A DNA stretch of 64,000 nucleotides, taken from assembly GCF_030253575.1 (NCBI RefSeq), contig NC_080561.1:8466501-8530500 (forward strand), given 5' to 3'. Numbering within the stretch: the stretch's first letter is position 1; every line of letters starts with the position of its first letter. The translations under genes were made by a program, and so were the position numbers. The notes under the pieces were generated by a model. That model made no database searches. It saw only the letters and a list, made by a program, of their open reading frames with translations, and was not told the origin of the DNA. This document shows, piece after piece, positions 53,866 through 64,000 of this stretch. The stretch is from Rhododendron vialii. Taxonomy: Eukaryota > Streptophyta > Magnoliopsida > Ericales > Ericaceae.

Positions 53866-54465
53866 CATTGTACCTTACCATTGTGTCATTTTTAGGATCC
53901 TTGAACCTAGGAGGGTTGGTGCTTGGAGGGTTGTTTCTATCAGGTTAGTGCATTTCCAACAACATGACTGACTGAGCTCACATCCAGTTTGCATCTCCTC
54001 TGGTCCGTTTAATTTCGGTCAATTGTGGCTCTTTCCGAACTCGTAACAATAATCGTTCACTTTTAGAGTTTTTTTGAGAATGTTGACCTGATCGAAAAAT
54101 CACTTTGATCAAATTGTGATTATATGATTTCAAAATGGATTAATCGATCTCAAATCTCTTTTTATTTGAAAAAGCAACCATTACAAAACAAAATTTTAAA
54201 AAACTGTGACCACATAAATTTGAAGTTGTTAGAGAAAGAGGGTTATGTGCCAGTCAAATTTAGACTAGTCAATTTGTCACATAAGCCTTCGAAAAAATAT
54301 TAACGCCTCCAAATTTGAAAGGTGGAGATGCTTTTAGAGTAACATATTTTGAAAAACTCAATCTATTTGTTCAATTAGTTACCGTCTATCACTTCTTTAT
54401 AAATTCGTTTACATGTTCATCGGATCTTTTTTAACAAAAACGCTAGGATAAAAACCGCAAATTAA
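53866..54465. repeat. Array-unit spacer before copy E
   Basis: Shortened version of 2221-3690, closest to 12610-13190: GGAGGGTTGGTGCTTGGAGGG, the GTTGACCTGATCGAAAAATC block, GCCTCCAAATTTGAA and AGGATAAAAACCGCAAATTAATGC. It has the empty site for the foldback element that sits at 13199 near copy C. Confidence 0.6.
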
Positions 54466-54661
54466 TGCAATGTGATCTTGGCCTGAGACATAAGCGTTTG
54501 TTCCATCTTAAGGTCTCAGGTTCGATTTTCTTTGTCAATAACTCTTTGTACCATCTCACCCCCACGTATAAACGTGTGAAACAGCTGTGGATAGACCTGT
54601 AGGGATTAGTCCGAAATGTGCGCAAACTAACCCGAAACACTTTGAATTTGAAAAAAAAGGG
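54466..54661 (+). mobile_element. Au-like SINE next to copy E
   Basis: Same family and same location as at 13606: TTGGCCTGAGACATAAGCG (A box), GGTCTCAGGTTCGATTTTC (B box, here matching consensus GGTTCGA better) and the 3' part GGGATTAGTCCGAAA..CCCGAAACACTTTG, with an A tail. Confidence 0.75.
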
Positions 54662-54786
54662 GATAGTAGCATAAAGATGGGATATTACATATCAAATACT
54701 ACTAGTTTTGTCAGAAACAATATTGTTCAGTACATTTTCTGGGTAGCAACATACAGTATCTCTTATTTTTCACAACTCCCACCTTA

Positions 54787-57700
54787 TCAAGTCTCAATAT
54801 CTGTCTCACCTCCAGATCCAGATTCCTTTTGTTCTAATTCACCATCTTTAACTTCTTCAATTTCCTTCTTCTCCTCAAGGAACTCAATTAAGCCTCTCAG
54901 CGCGCTCTCGGCCTCCTCGTTCTTTAACAGTTGCTCGCCTACTTCTGCCGGAGTTACCTTTTTCATCACCATCAACTGTTCAATCTCCATAAAGAGTGGA
55001 TGCTCTGAAATTCCAAGGTAATTTTGGGCAAGCATTTTGAACCCACAAGGGGTGCAATAGGACATGTGGATATGCACGTCCATCCGCCCGGGGCGCAGTA
55101 GCGCAGGGTCGAGCTTTTCTTTGTGATTGGTTGTGAAAATAATAATCCGCTCGTCCCCACAGCTTGACCACAACCCGTCGATGAAATTAAGTAGTCCGGA
55201 TAAGGTCACCTGCAATTGAGAGAAAATTCAGTACTGTGTTTTCTGAATAGCAGTGTTTGTGTGACTAAACTTGAATTAGCCGTGATTCACTTACCCCGCT
55301 AGACCCGGGATCGTACCCGTAACCATACTGGAAAGGATCCCTACCTTTTGCCGCCGCCTTTTTTGCTGCCGCCTTCATCCGATCTTGCAACTCTATGGAG
55401 CAATCAATGTCCTCCACCACCAAAACAGACTGATTCGCCGTCGAAATGAGCAGGTTCCTCAGCTCGGAATTACTCCCCACAGCAGTCAACTCCAAATCAT
55501 ACACATCGAAGTTTAAGTAATTCGCCACGGCCGCAATCAAGCTTGATTTCCCAGTCCCAGGGGGACCATAAAGCAAGTAACCTCTCTTCCACGCCTTCCC
55601 AACTCTCCTGTAAAATTCTTTCCTCTTCACAAACCTCTGCAAATCCGCCATTATAGTTTTCTTCGCGTCTAATTCCATTGCCAAAGTGTCAAACGTGGAT
55701 GGATGGTCTAGATTCACGGATTGCCACGGCTTTCTACTCGGGCCCCCCATGCCCCGGTCGTTCTTTAGGGTCCAAAGCTTCAGTGTCCTCTGCTCCTCTT
55801 TTAAGATCCTCGATTTCTCCAATATGTAAGGCAAGTACTCGTTGATTACCTGTGAATAAAAACGAATACGTAAAACACAGGTTATTCAAGTTAGGTCCCT
55901 TGAATAGACGGCTCCGATACGTGCTTCTTAGGTTGGGAGTACTCACTACGCAGGGGGTGTTCGGAAGTCAATTCTATAAATTTTAGAATTTTTCGACTAT
56001 AATGAGAATGCATAAAAGTGTTTGATGACAAGTGTGGAATGATTTTTAGGACAAGATTGTGTGGATGAAAGTATAATCAGATCCAAAAAAAAATTCTCCC
56101 CAATTGTGACTTTTAAATTCTGCATTTCACAAATCATTATCAACTCAAAAGACACTCCTAATCTAAAATTACTGAAATGAAAAATGCAAAAATGGGCATT
56201 TCCACCACCACCAAATGAACCAGTGGCGAGCCCTTTCAATGCTGGTGTCTTCTTCTTCTCCTTTCACGACTAAAATTCCATATGGATAACTTCTTCTCTA
56301 GTTGAACTTAATGGTATGGGGTTTTTGAAATTTGCCATGGCAACCGTGGTGGTCCTATAATTCGTTCTGGTTTGAGAAATGGTGATTGGGACCTAGGGGT
56401 TACATGAAACCCCAATTCGACATAAGAACATGATCCGAACTGTCCATTTTTACTCGGTTTACCAAGTAAGTAGTGCCGATGATAAATTATGTTGCTTGGA
56501 CACGGGTAGCAACACGAACAAAACACGTTTGTTTTGCAAAAATTAAACCCATTCGTTGGCTTCTCTGATTTTTTAGGAGTTACTGGGCCAAAATAGAGAA
56601 ATCAAACACATGAGATTTTACGTGATAAAATAAGCAAGTAAAAAACACTCGTATTTTTTTCCTATTCAAACACAGCATCCATAGTGGAAGTATTTAGGCC
56701 CCGTTTTGGTCAAGGTTTGACAGAAGGCTCTTTTCCACGCAAACTAAATTGCCACGTGTCCGCTGCTAATTGGAAGGTCAAATAGTCCCCTCTGTTCAAT
56801 GATTAATAATTTTGACCACACCTACAAATTCTAAAAATAAGTACTTACAAATACGTAGTACATCATCCTAATTTTGACCACACCTACAAATTCTAAAAAT
56901 AAGTACTTACAAATACGTAGTACATCATCCTTAATTGCCTGTTTGGAAACTTGAGGAAAAGAAACAAAAAGAAAGAACAAGGAAAACTATTCTTTGAAGA
57001 AAATGTTTATAAAAATCCATCGAACTCGATTCTTCGTTTTGTTATTCTACACTCTCAAACCGGAAAAAGATTTTTTTTTTTTTCCTTTTCTTTAGAATTT
57101 CCCAATTTTTTAAAAATCGTTAGGCGCTAGTCGGACGGTTGGCCACTTTCGAGCTTCGAAGCCTAGTAATTGGCGCACAGCAATTAGTAATCGGCTATAA
57201 ATCGGCACATAGTAATTAGTCGGATAACCCCCGACAGAGCAATTTAATCGCCAATTAATTCCGAAATTTAGAACACCGGTGTTTCCGTAGGTTAACAAAC
57301 AAACCCTAAACAAGACGAAATACGAAACGAAACAACTACTAATGTAAATCAAAATTACCTTGTCCTTCGTCTTCTTGTGGAAAAACAGTTCGAAGAACCG
57401 GGCCTCCGATTTCTGAAACGACCCGCGATGGTAATCGTCCGGATACGCGATATAACTCCCGGGGGTTTTCTTGCACGACAATCTCCACCGGATCCGAAAC
57501 CCGCCGAACGAAGAATCGGTGAGCTCCTCGTCCTTCTCCATCGACACCTTGATCTGGTTCTCCTTCTCGGGCTTGCTCGCCCTGAACCGCTTGGTGTCGG
57601 GCGTGATGACGGTGCCGAGGTAGGTCTCGGCGGCCTGGAACAGGTGGTTGGGGTAGAGCCCCTCGTACTCGTCGATGATCAGGGTGACCTCGTTGGAGAA

Positions 57701-57859
57701 TGTGCTGAGGAACTGGCGGAGCCTGACGAAGAGGGCGTGCTGGAACTCGTGGGGTATCAGGTCCTTGGCCACGGACCGGACCACCATTGCGGTGGCGGCG
57801 GCGGAGGCGGCGGCGGAGATTATTGTTTGGATTGAGGGCATTTGGGTTTTTGGCAACAT
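54787..57859 (-). CDS. AAA-ATPase (BCS1-like/HSR4-like), copy E
   Basis: Complete three-exon gene. Exon 1 is 57859-57359 (167 codons), exon 2 55849-55295 (185) and exon 3 55209-54787 (140 plus stop), phase 0 junctions with GT/AG, giving 492 residues. Nearly identical to copy C. Differences in exon 2 include KSRILK for KSKILK, LTAVGS for LTSMRS and SVLVVED for SILVVED. Walker [10 protein letters not shown] (about 262), Walker B VLVVEDID (about 310), FTTNHKE and LRPGRMD are intact. The N-terminal Ala-rich segment is the likely membrane anchor. The tail reads EEKKEIEEVKDGELEQKESG. Intron 1 is 1509 bp and includes a tandem duplication; intron 2 is 85 bp. Start chosen by agreement with copy C. Confidence 0.94.
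56806..56935. repeat. Two-unit tandem duplication in intron 1 of copy E
   Basis: About 63-68 bp unit (TTTTGACCACACCTACAAATTCTAAAAATAAGTACTTACAAATACGTAGTACATCATCC) present twice, nearly identical. Copy C has a single diverged version (about 15960-16010). Confidence 0.85.
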
Positions 57860-57897
57860 AGTTGGCTCTGGGTTTTGGGTTTGTTTTTGAAAATTGT

Positions 57898-58115
57898 TTT
57901 TGGGTCTGAAAAATCAAAATCAATCGATTTTGGGAGAAAGTATTGATTGGTTTCAGTGGGGTCTTGGGTTTGTTTTTGAAAATTGTTTTTGGGTCTCAAA
58001 AATCGAAATCATTCGATTTTGGGAGAAACAATTGATAGGTTTTAGTGGGGTTGTTTTTGGAAAATGTTATTGGGTTTTCTCAAAATCAAGCGATTGTGGG
58101 AGAAAGCAATGATGA
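57898..58115. repeat. Tandem repeat upstream of copy E
   Basis: Same three-unit structure as upstream of copy C: TGTTTTTGGGTCT.AAAAATC.AAATCA.TCGATTTTGGGAGAAA, with the third unit most diverged. Probably 5' UTR or core promoter on the minus strand. Confidence 0.75.
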
Positions 58116-58213
58116 GTGGTGTTTTCTGATTGGGTTTTTTAAGAAGAATGGGGGAGTGAATCATGCGACATTGGCGGACTTGGTAGTGTAGGAACTCTGT
58201 ACGCTGTAGATGG

Positions 58214-58216
<3 letters not shown>

Positions 58217-58256
<40 letters not shown>
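58217..58256. repeat. (GA)n microsatellite upstream of copy E
   Basis: About 20 GA repeats. The matching place upstream of C (17286-17312) is shorter and interrupted. Confidence 0.9.
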
Positions 58257-58259
<3 letters not shown>

Positions 58260-58819
58260 TGAAACTTGGTACCGAAGGAAGAAACAGTAAAGTAAAGGAG
58301 AAAAGAAGACTTTCGCCAGGGTCGTTTAGGATGGAACAGTATTTTGGTTTGGACATACAGAGACGAGAAAATAGAAGATTACGGTATCCATACTGCTCTG
58401 TAATCCAAAATTTATAATCAAAAATATTATTTATTTAAAAGATTGCTAAGATTAAAAATATAGATGTCTACAATGGTATAATCAAAATTAAATAATTAAA
58501 ACTTATCACATCATATTTTTAAATTACAAAAAACTAAAAACTGTGAACAGTAGAAAATAGTTTTTTCTAAAAATAGTTTTGAAACTAATAAAAAATTATT
58601 TACTGGGAATAGAAATAGTTTTTGAAACTTTTTTTTTGGAAAATAGTTGTTTTCTAATAAAACAATTTTTTAGTGAAATATTTTTTTTTGAAAATATTGT
58701 TCGAAAAGAATGAGAGAGAGGAAAAGGGAAAAGAGTTATAACATTTTTGTATAATGATGGGTGTATTTGATTGATAATATGTACAGTCTATTAAATTTGG
58801 TTATTGTTAAAATATTGTT

Positions 58820-61453
58820 TGTAACGATCCGGATTTTTGATTCAATTTTTTTTTAAATACAAATTTATATTGTTAAATTCCTAATTCAATAATTACTTAG
58901 ATTGAATAATTAAAATATATTATTATGTATACAATTGATATTATTTACACCATTGTATAAGATATATATTTATATTCTAGATATACAGGGAATTAAAGAT
59001 TTATATTCATCTCTTATCTTTCCTATCTAAATCCTAATTAGAATTCTATTCAAACTAACTCTTCACTTCCTTCTCACACTCTACCACCTCCATTTTTATC
59101 CTTCAAACTACACCCCACATTTAAGGGATTTTGTTTCCCTATTTCTCTCTCTCATCCTATACATACACGCGTCGACATACATTCTCACCCTATACATATA
59201 CGCGTCCACATGCATTAGAATTAAAGAAAACCCCACCAAATGTGGTATTTGTCCCATATCCCTCTTATTATTATCAGTATCCCTCTCCTTCACTCTCCTT
59301 CTCCATTCGCATTTATCCTCTCACCTCTTCGCTACCTTATTCTCTCTCATTATACATACCCACATAAATTCAAAAATTGAACACCAATGTATTATTTCAC
59401 TCTTAATTCTATTATTGAGTCTAGAAGAGAGAGAGACGAATTTCTACATAAAATCCTTCCGTACATCATATTCAGGTTCCCAATCAACCACTACATCACC
59501 AAGTATCTACAAATCATCTTCCAATCATTTCGAGTTAGCCCCAAGTCCCCCGCTGCCGCCGCCGCCTTTTTCATTTTACCGAAATCATCCGCAAACTAGT
59601 ACCCGCTTTTTTGGCCAGATTTAAGGTAGATTAATCTCTATCCTACCATCTCATAAGTATATTTAGTTCCTAGATGTTAATTTTAATGGATTATAGTGCT
59701 AGAAATCGAGCTCATGCATCAAAACCCATGAACCGAGATTTTTCGCTATTTTTTGGAAAGCTACTGTAGCTGAACGTTGAGTTTTAAAAATGTTGTGCTA
59801 GAATTACACTTAGGTCCCTGTACTTACTTCTGCAATAGATTCGGCCCTAAACTTGTTTTTGACTTATTATCATCATTTACATTTTAAAGTATGAAATGAC
59901 AAATGCATGTTTATCCATGATTAATGTTAATGTGATTATAATGTATATAAGTATACATTAACTAAACTGTAGGTAAAATATTGAACATGCTAAAATAAAT
60001 AATAATCTATAAAGGACTTATAATGGATTAGATGAAAAGAGAAATTAGTAGTAATAATGAAAAAAACAAAAACAAAAACAAAAACAAAAAAATAGTTAAA
60101 TAACTAAACTTACTGTTAATTTAAAAGATTTGTATTAATTGTTATATTAATGTCTTACTAAGTGAAAGTGTGAGGTAGATTGATAAAAATTAGGTATGTC
60201 CAAGTATCCTAAGGTTTACGAGATACTACAAGATTAATAATCTCAAGTATAATAAAGATGAAAACAAAACATATTCAATAAAAACATAATAATCCGAAAG
60301 GCACCGACCCAATCGAAAACCCTTATGTCTTTAAGTACTTGCACGTATCAATTGTTATATTTTGTTATGTTATTGAAATGTATCGTTTGTATGCGTTATT
60401 TTGTTATTGATAAATCATGTTGTACGTGCTAGATTAGATTTAGGTTCACTGGGTGGTTACGAGTAGTGAATCATGTAGACGATGATAAGTAAATGGAAAA
60501 TAGTGAAGTGTTAAAAGTGTGAGTACTGTGTGGATTGTGAATTGAGCCATGACGATGGCAAGGGTAACCTATGGGGTCCTGTGTTGAAATAGGTTACCTG
60601 CGAGGCCCAGTGATGTGATATGTTATGACATTAACGTATGATATGTCATGGGAAGCTTCTCTTCGAGGAAGAGAATGGGTCCCATGAGACGGTTATAGTT
60701 AGTGAGACGTTAATATCTAATACGTCATGGGAAGTTTCTCTTTGGGGAAGAGAATGGGTCCCATGAGACGGTTATAGTTAGCGTGGAGTAGTGGATGTCC
60801 GACCCTAATGTACGATACGTCATGGGATGACTCAATCCTCCTGTTATGGTCTTAAGTGAGAACATGTTCGGTATATAACTTAGGTGCGCTCACCTAGGAC
60901 CTTGGTACAGGATAAGCAAGAGGAATGGTGAACCCATGAGACGGTTGTAGTTAGTGGATGTGGGAGGAAAGGATCTCGTGTGATGATCCTTAGATTTCAT
61001 GTAAGATGATGGATAGTAAAGAAAAAGAAGATTACTATAATTCTGTAACTCTCGCGTATTATCAATTGTGATATTATTGTTATTATTGAATGCTAATTGT
61101 AAAGTAATGGGTTGGTAGAATTGAGATTATTCTACTAGGTGAATTATCATTCATGGATACATTTGTATCCTGGTAAATTGGTTGCTTCGGCGATCAATTT
61201 GCCAGAGGGTGCAGGGCTCAATAATGGAGCAATTTAACACAGGAGGAATACCAAGGGCGAAGACCGAGGCTGCTTGAGATCTGTAACAACACTAGAGTCG
61301 CTCTGAAGATGTTTAAATAAAATGTTAGAATTTTTTTAAAATTTTAAAATGTAAATTTTGTATAACGACAAATAAGGGTTTAGTAGTTTGTAAAATTCAG
61401 TATATTTTCAGGGTTAATGCTTCCAAAATTTCGTGAAAAATCGAGGCATTACA
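58820..61453 (-). mobile_element. Solo-LTR-like element (copy 3), 2634 bp, opposite orientation
   Basis: Ends TGTAACGATCCGGATTTTTG ... TCGAGGCATTACA. Target duplication TTGTT (58815-58819) / TTGCT (61454-61458). It interrupts the flank that runs without a break upstream of copy C (about 17920-17940). Inverted with respect to the copies at 20813 and 45504. Contains an internal direct duplication of about 80 bp around ATGGGTCCCATGAGACGGTTATAGTTAG (60640-60785) and an (AAAAAC)n run near 60065. No gene. Confidence 0.8.
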
Positions 61454-62290
61454 TTGCTAGTTTTGGTTATCCAAAACCCAAAATTTGATTATTTCTATAG
61501 AGGTTGTTAAGTTTGATTATAATATTGTGAGCTATATTTTGCACCAATATTATTAACTTTAAAAATATTTTACTTTTGATTATAACATTATGAATACTCT
61601 TAGAGTGGTCAAGGGGCAACAATTTGAACAAAGCGGATACATTCAAAATTGGAGAAGTACTATTTAGCTTCACCCCTTGGACAAAAATAATTTTAAGTGG
61701 TTGAGACTTATGTGTTTGCTCCTCACATGATCTTAAATTCGAAACTTCTCATATACTAACCTTTTTTGAGGCCATTTCATACAAACATTTTCTCCGACTC
61801 TAAATGAGGGCCTCGTTAGTGGACGGTAGATTTATAATCTCCAAAATTAATCGATGTGTACTTAAATTTACCCAGACACTTTTAATTATAAAAAAGAGAA
61901 TTAAAAAACAAATCAGAAGTTTGAGAGAGAGAGAAGAAGAAGAAAAAGAAGAAGAAAATTTAGTTTGAGCGTCGTTGTCTTCTTTTCTTTTTTTTAGTGA
62001 TTGTTTGTCGTTGTCTGTTAATGCTGTTCTGGTTTCCACACTGTGGGCCCACGACGGGGAAAATAGTACCACTCCTAGTACTACGTAGTAACAAGCACGG
62101 CTGAAACCGGACCGAGCTACACTTGGTCTGAATGGTACGTTTGGGGTAGCACGTGCCTCGACACATTTTGAACAAAAACAAAATGCCACGACCGAATCTT
62201 TTGACTTTTAAGCTTCTTTTGTTCGCTGTTAATTATTTTTGGGGGTGAGATTTACATTATCATTATTATTTATTTTCTCCATCGGCAATT
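61454..62290. repeat. Duplicated flank, counterpart of 17930-18942
   Basis: Collinear with the flank of copy C and without the two Mutator-type insertions found there (empty sites at about 62118-62140 and 62250). No gene. Confidence 0.75.
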
Positions 62291-63253
62291 TTTTTTTCAT
62301 AGATCCCTCGTGGGTTGGCGGTAGGTTGGTTGGTGTTGTACACTCTACCAACACAATTACACAAATCGAAAAACCTACAATCACCGATCACCTGCACAAA
62401 ATTAGGTTGGTTGTTGTTGTACACTCGTTTTTTTTTTTTAAAAAAATTATTGAACTATTCGTATCATCTGTGTGAAACCCAAAATGAACCCCGCGTATCC
62501 GTTGGTGTAGAATTGATAGATGCATGGTTGGTGGCTGTAGTAAGACTCTACACAAATAACCACGTGGTTGCATGTTCACTGGTCCCCGTGTTTCCCCTTT
62601 TTTTAAAGCTATAAAATAAAGAATTAAATCCAATATACACAACTCCAAAGTAGAATTTTGGGATTTGGAGACGTTGACATGTTGTTGTACACTCCACACC
62701 ACAGAGTTGTAGTTCAGCTGATTCAACCGTTTATTTCGGCATAGATGACTCAAATTTAATCCGAACTCCAACAGATTTGCATCGTGCATTGCTCGGCTTA
62801 AAATTTAAACCTTCCATTGCCGAAACGGATGGCCGAATCTACGTCATACAGCGCTGAGCACAACCACCACGAATCTAGAATTATGGAAAGGACAACTTGA
62901 CAACAATCTTGTACTATCTTACAAATTCTAAATTGCAATAATTCATTGTTATTGTTCGAGTAGCTTATTTTCCAAATTTCAAATGGTAATGGAGTGCTTG
63001 GTATTTTTCTAAATTAGTTGGTCTCGTGCTCCATCTGTCACCGTTAAGTTAGTTTGGTCATCCCGCTTGTGTTTTTCTACGCTTTGGGCCCACAGGAGAG
63101 AATTATTCACCCAATGAAGGACTGGATACAAAGGGCCAGTTAGTTGGCCCTTTGTTTATAGGTTTTACATCGAAACTCGATGCCATTCATTTTGTAGAAG
63201 TCTCCGAAAACATTAATCATGTTAAAAATTATGTTCATGGAGTACTGATAGAT
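62291..63253. repeat. Duplicated flank, counterpart of 29030-29871 and 48900-48990
   Basis: Continuous here, whereas upstream of C the two halves are separated by the 19-kb candidate Helitron. The join lies at about 63164-63172. Includes the coding-like segment SKLDAIHFVEVSENINHVKN (63170-63253). Confidence 0.75.
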
Positions 63254-63440
63254 GTTAGGGCTGTCCAGCCATCCGACCCGACCGAACCCGACCCGAAAAG
63301 TAAACCAACGGACGGGTTGAAACATAACACTCAGTCGGGTTCGGGTTTAATTTTGTGGACCCGACCAACAGTCGGTCGGGTTTTGGGTGAATGATTATAA
63401 ATGTCGGGTCACCCGACCCGATCGAATTGCACACTATATA
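63254..63440. repeat. CCCGACCCG-rich dispersed repeat
   Basis: Starts TTAGGGCTGTCCAGCC and is filled with CCCGACC, GGGTCGGGT and CGGGTTCGGGTTT, ending near CGACCCGATCGAATTGCACAC. This composition is typical of short non-autonomous repeats in plant genomes; the superfamily is not determined. No counterpart near copy C. Confidence 0.45.
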
Positions 63441-63740
63441 ATGAAAGTTTTTACTCTCATACATCATTTAGGGTTCTTTGAGTTCTCTCATTTCTCTCCG
63501 CCCCACCTCGGCACCCCCACCCCACCCCCAGGCAGGCACCCAGCCCCAGGCAATCGGCGACCAGACTGGCCGGAGAAACCAAAGTCAGATCCTTCTCTAA
63601 GTTCTCTCCAGTCTCCAGTTTGACAGTGTCCACCCTCGCTACTGATCGAAGACGAAACCCCGCCTCTCCTCCTCACCCTAAATTGCCTCACCTCTCGGCC
63701 CTCACTCTAAATCGAGATTCGAGACCTACTATGGTCTACA
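63441..63740. other. Pyrimidine-rich region, no recognised gene
   Basis: C-rich DNA (CACCTCGGCACCCCCACCCCACCCCC) resembling a plant 5' UTR or low-complexity sequence. Frames on both strands are Pro/Gly-rich and overlap. I do not call a gene. Confidence 0.35.
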
Positions 63741-63745
63741 GTGTA

Positions 63746-63820
63746 TGTCTCTCTCTCTCTCTCTCTGATTTTGTCTAGGACCCGACTGTGATTCTCTCTG
63801 TGTGTGTGTGTGTGTGTGTG
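63746..63820. repeat. (CT)n and (GT)n microsatellites
   Basis: A run of CT at 63748-63766 and of GT at about 63799-63819, separated by GATTTTGTCTAGGACCCGACTGTGATTCT. Confidence 0.9.
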
Positions 63821-64000
63821 ATTTTGTCTATGACTGTGATTTTGTACGAGTACTCAAAATGATCAAGTTTATATTTTGACAGAAATTCACCAGTCCGGAT
63901 ATTTGGGAAAAAGTCAAGTTTAATATTTGGGAAATAATTTCCGCTCCCATTTTTTGATAAATGCAATTTTTTGTATTTTAGTGAAAAAATTACACGTAAA

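Noticed and set aside
63152..63394. 80-codon plus frame joining the coding-like segment to the CCCGACC repeat
   Set aside because: Its second half is repeat sequence; only the first 28 codons have a counterpart elsewhere.

Overview
The window is nuclear DNA of a flowering plant, probably a eudicot; I cannot name the genus. Evidence: spliced genes with GT/AG introns, a plant-specific AAA-ATPase family, Ty1/copia and Ty3/gypsy LTR elements of plant type, tRNA-derived SINEs (two Au-like), MITEs, hAT, Mutator-like and Helitron-type insertions, and AT-rich intergenic DNA around GC-rich first exons.

The host genes are a minus-strand tandem array of AAA-ATPases of the BCS1-like family (relatives of Arabidopsis At3g50930/At3g50940). 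From the left: copy A (exon 1 only at 323-841, the rest off the window), copy B (4691-7642), copy C (13919-16926) and copy E (54787-57859). B, C and E each have three exons and open frames of 475, 492 and 492 codons. Relics show more past copies: last-exon tails near 3776 and 12188, a broken exon 1 at 51841-53024, and a start-codon fragment at 27723. Exon 1 falls into two types (A/B and C/E). C and E with their upstream flanks form a large segmental duplication, and comparing the two flanks reveals most of the insertions.

The 37 kb between C and E is nested mobile DNA. At 18943-27656 a Mutator-like element with long divergent terminal inverted repeats holds a fragment resembling a Werner-type 3'-5' exonuclease. 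It was hit by a copia element (19532-27075), which was itself hit by a solo-LTR-like element (20813-23243). At about 29872-48899 lies a candidate minus-strand Helitron (3' hairpin plus CTAG end) with remains of a two-domain B3 gene. That gene is split by a very young, apparently intact Tat-type gypsy element (30838-42349; one LTR mismatch seen). The gypsy element has a 1892-codon gag-pol frame and, in antisense, a spliced three-exon gene encoding about 693 residues. The candidate Helitron also holds another solo LTR with a second solo LTR nested in it.

Right of this are MITEs, a SINE with a 15-base target duplication, a tiny DUF761-like tail joined to a broken AAA-ATPase exon that carries a hAT insertion, then copy E, a third solo-LTR-like element and the duplicated flank. 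No rRNA, tRNA gene or CRISPR array was seen.
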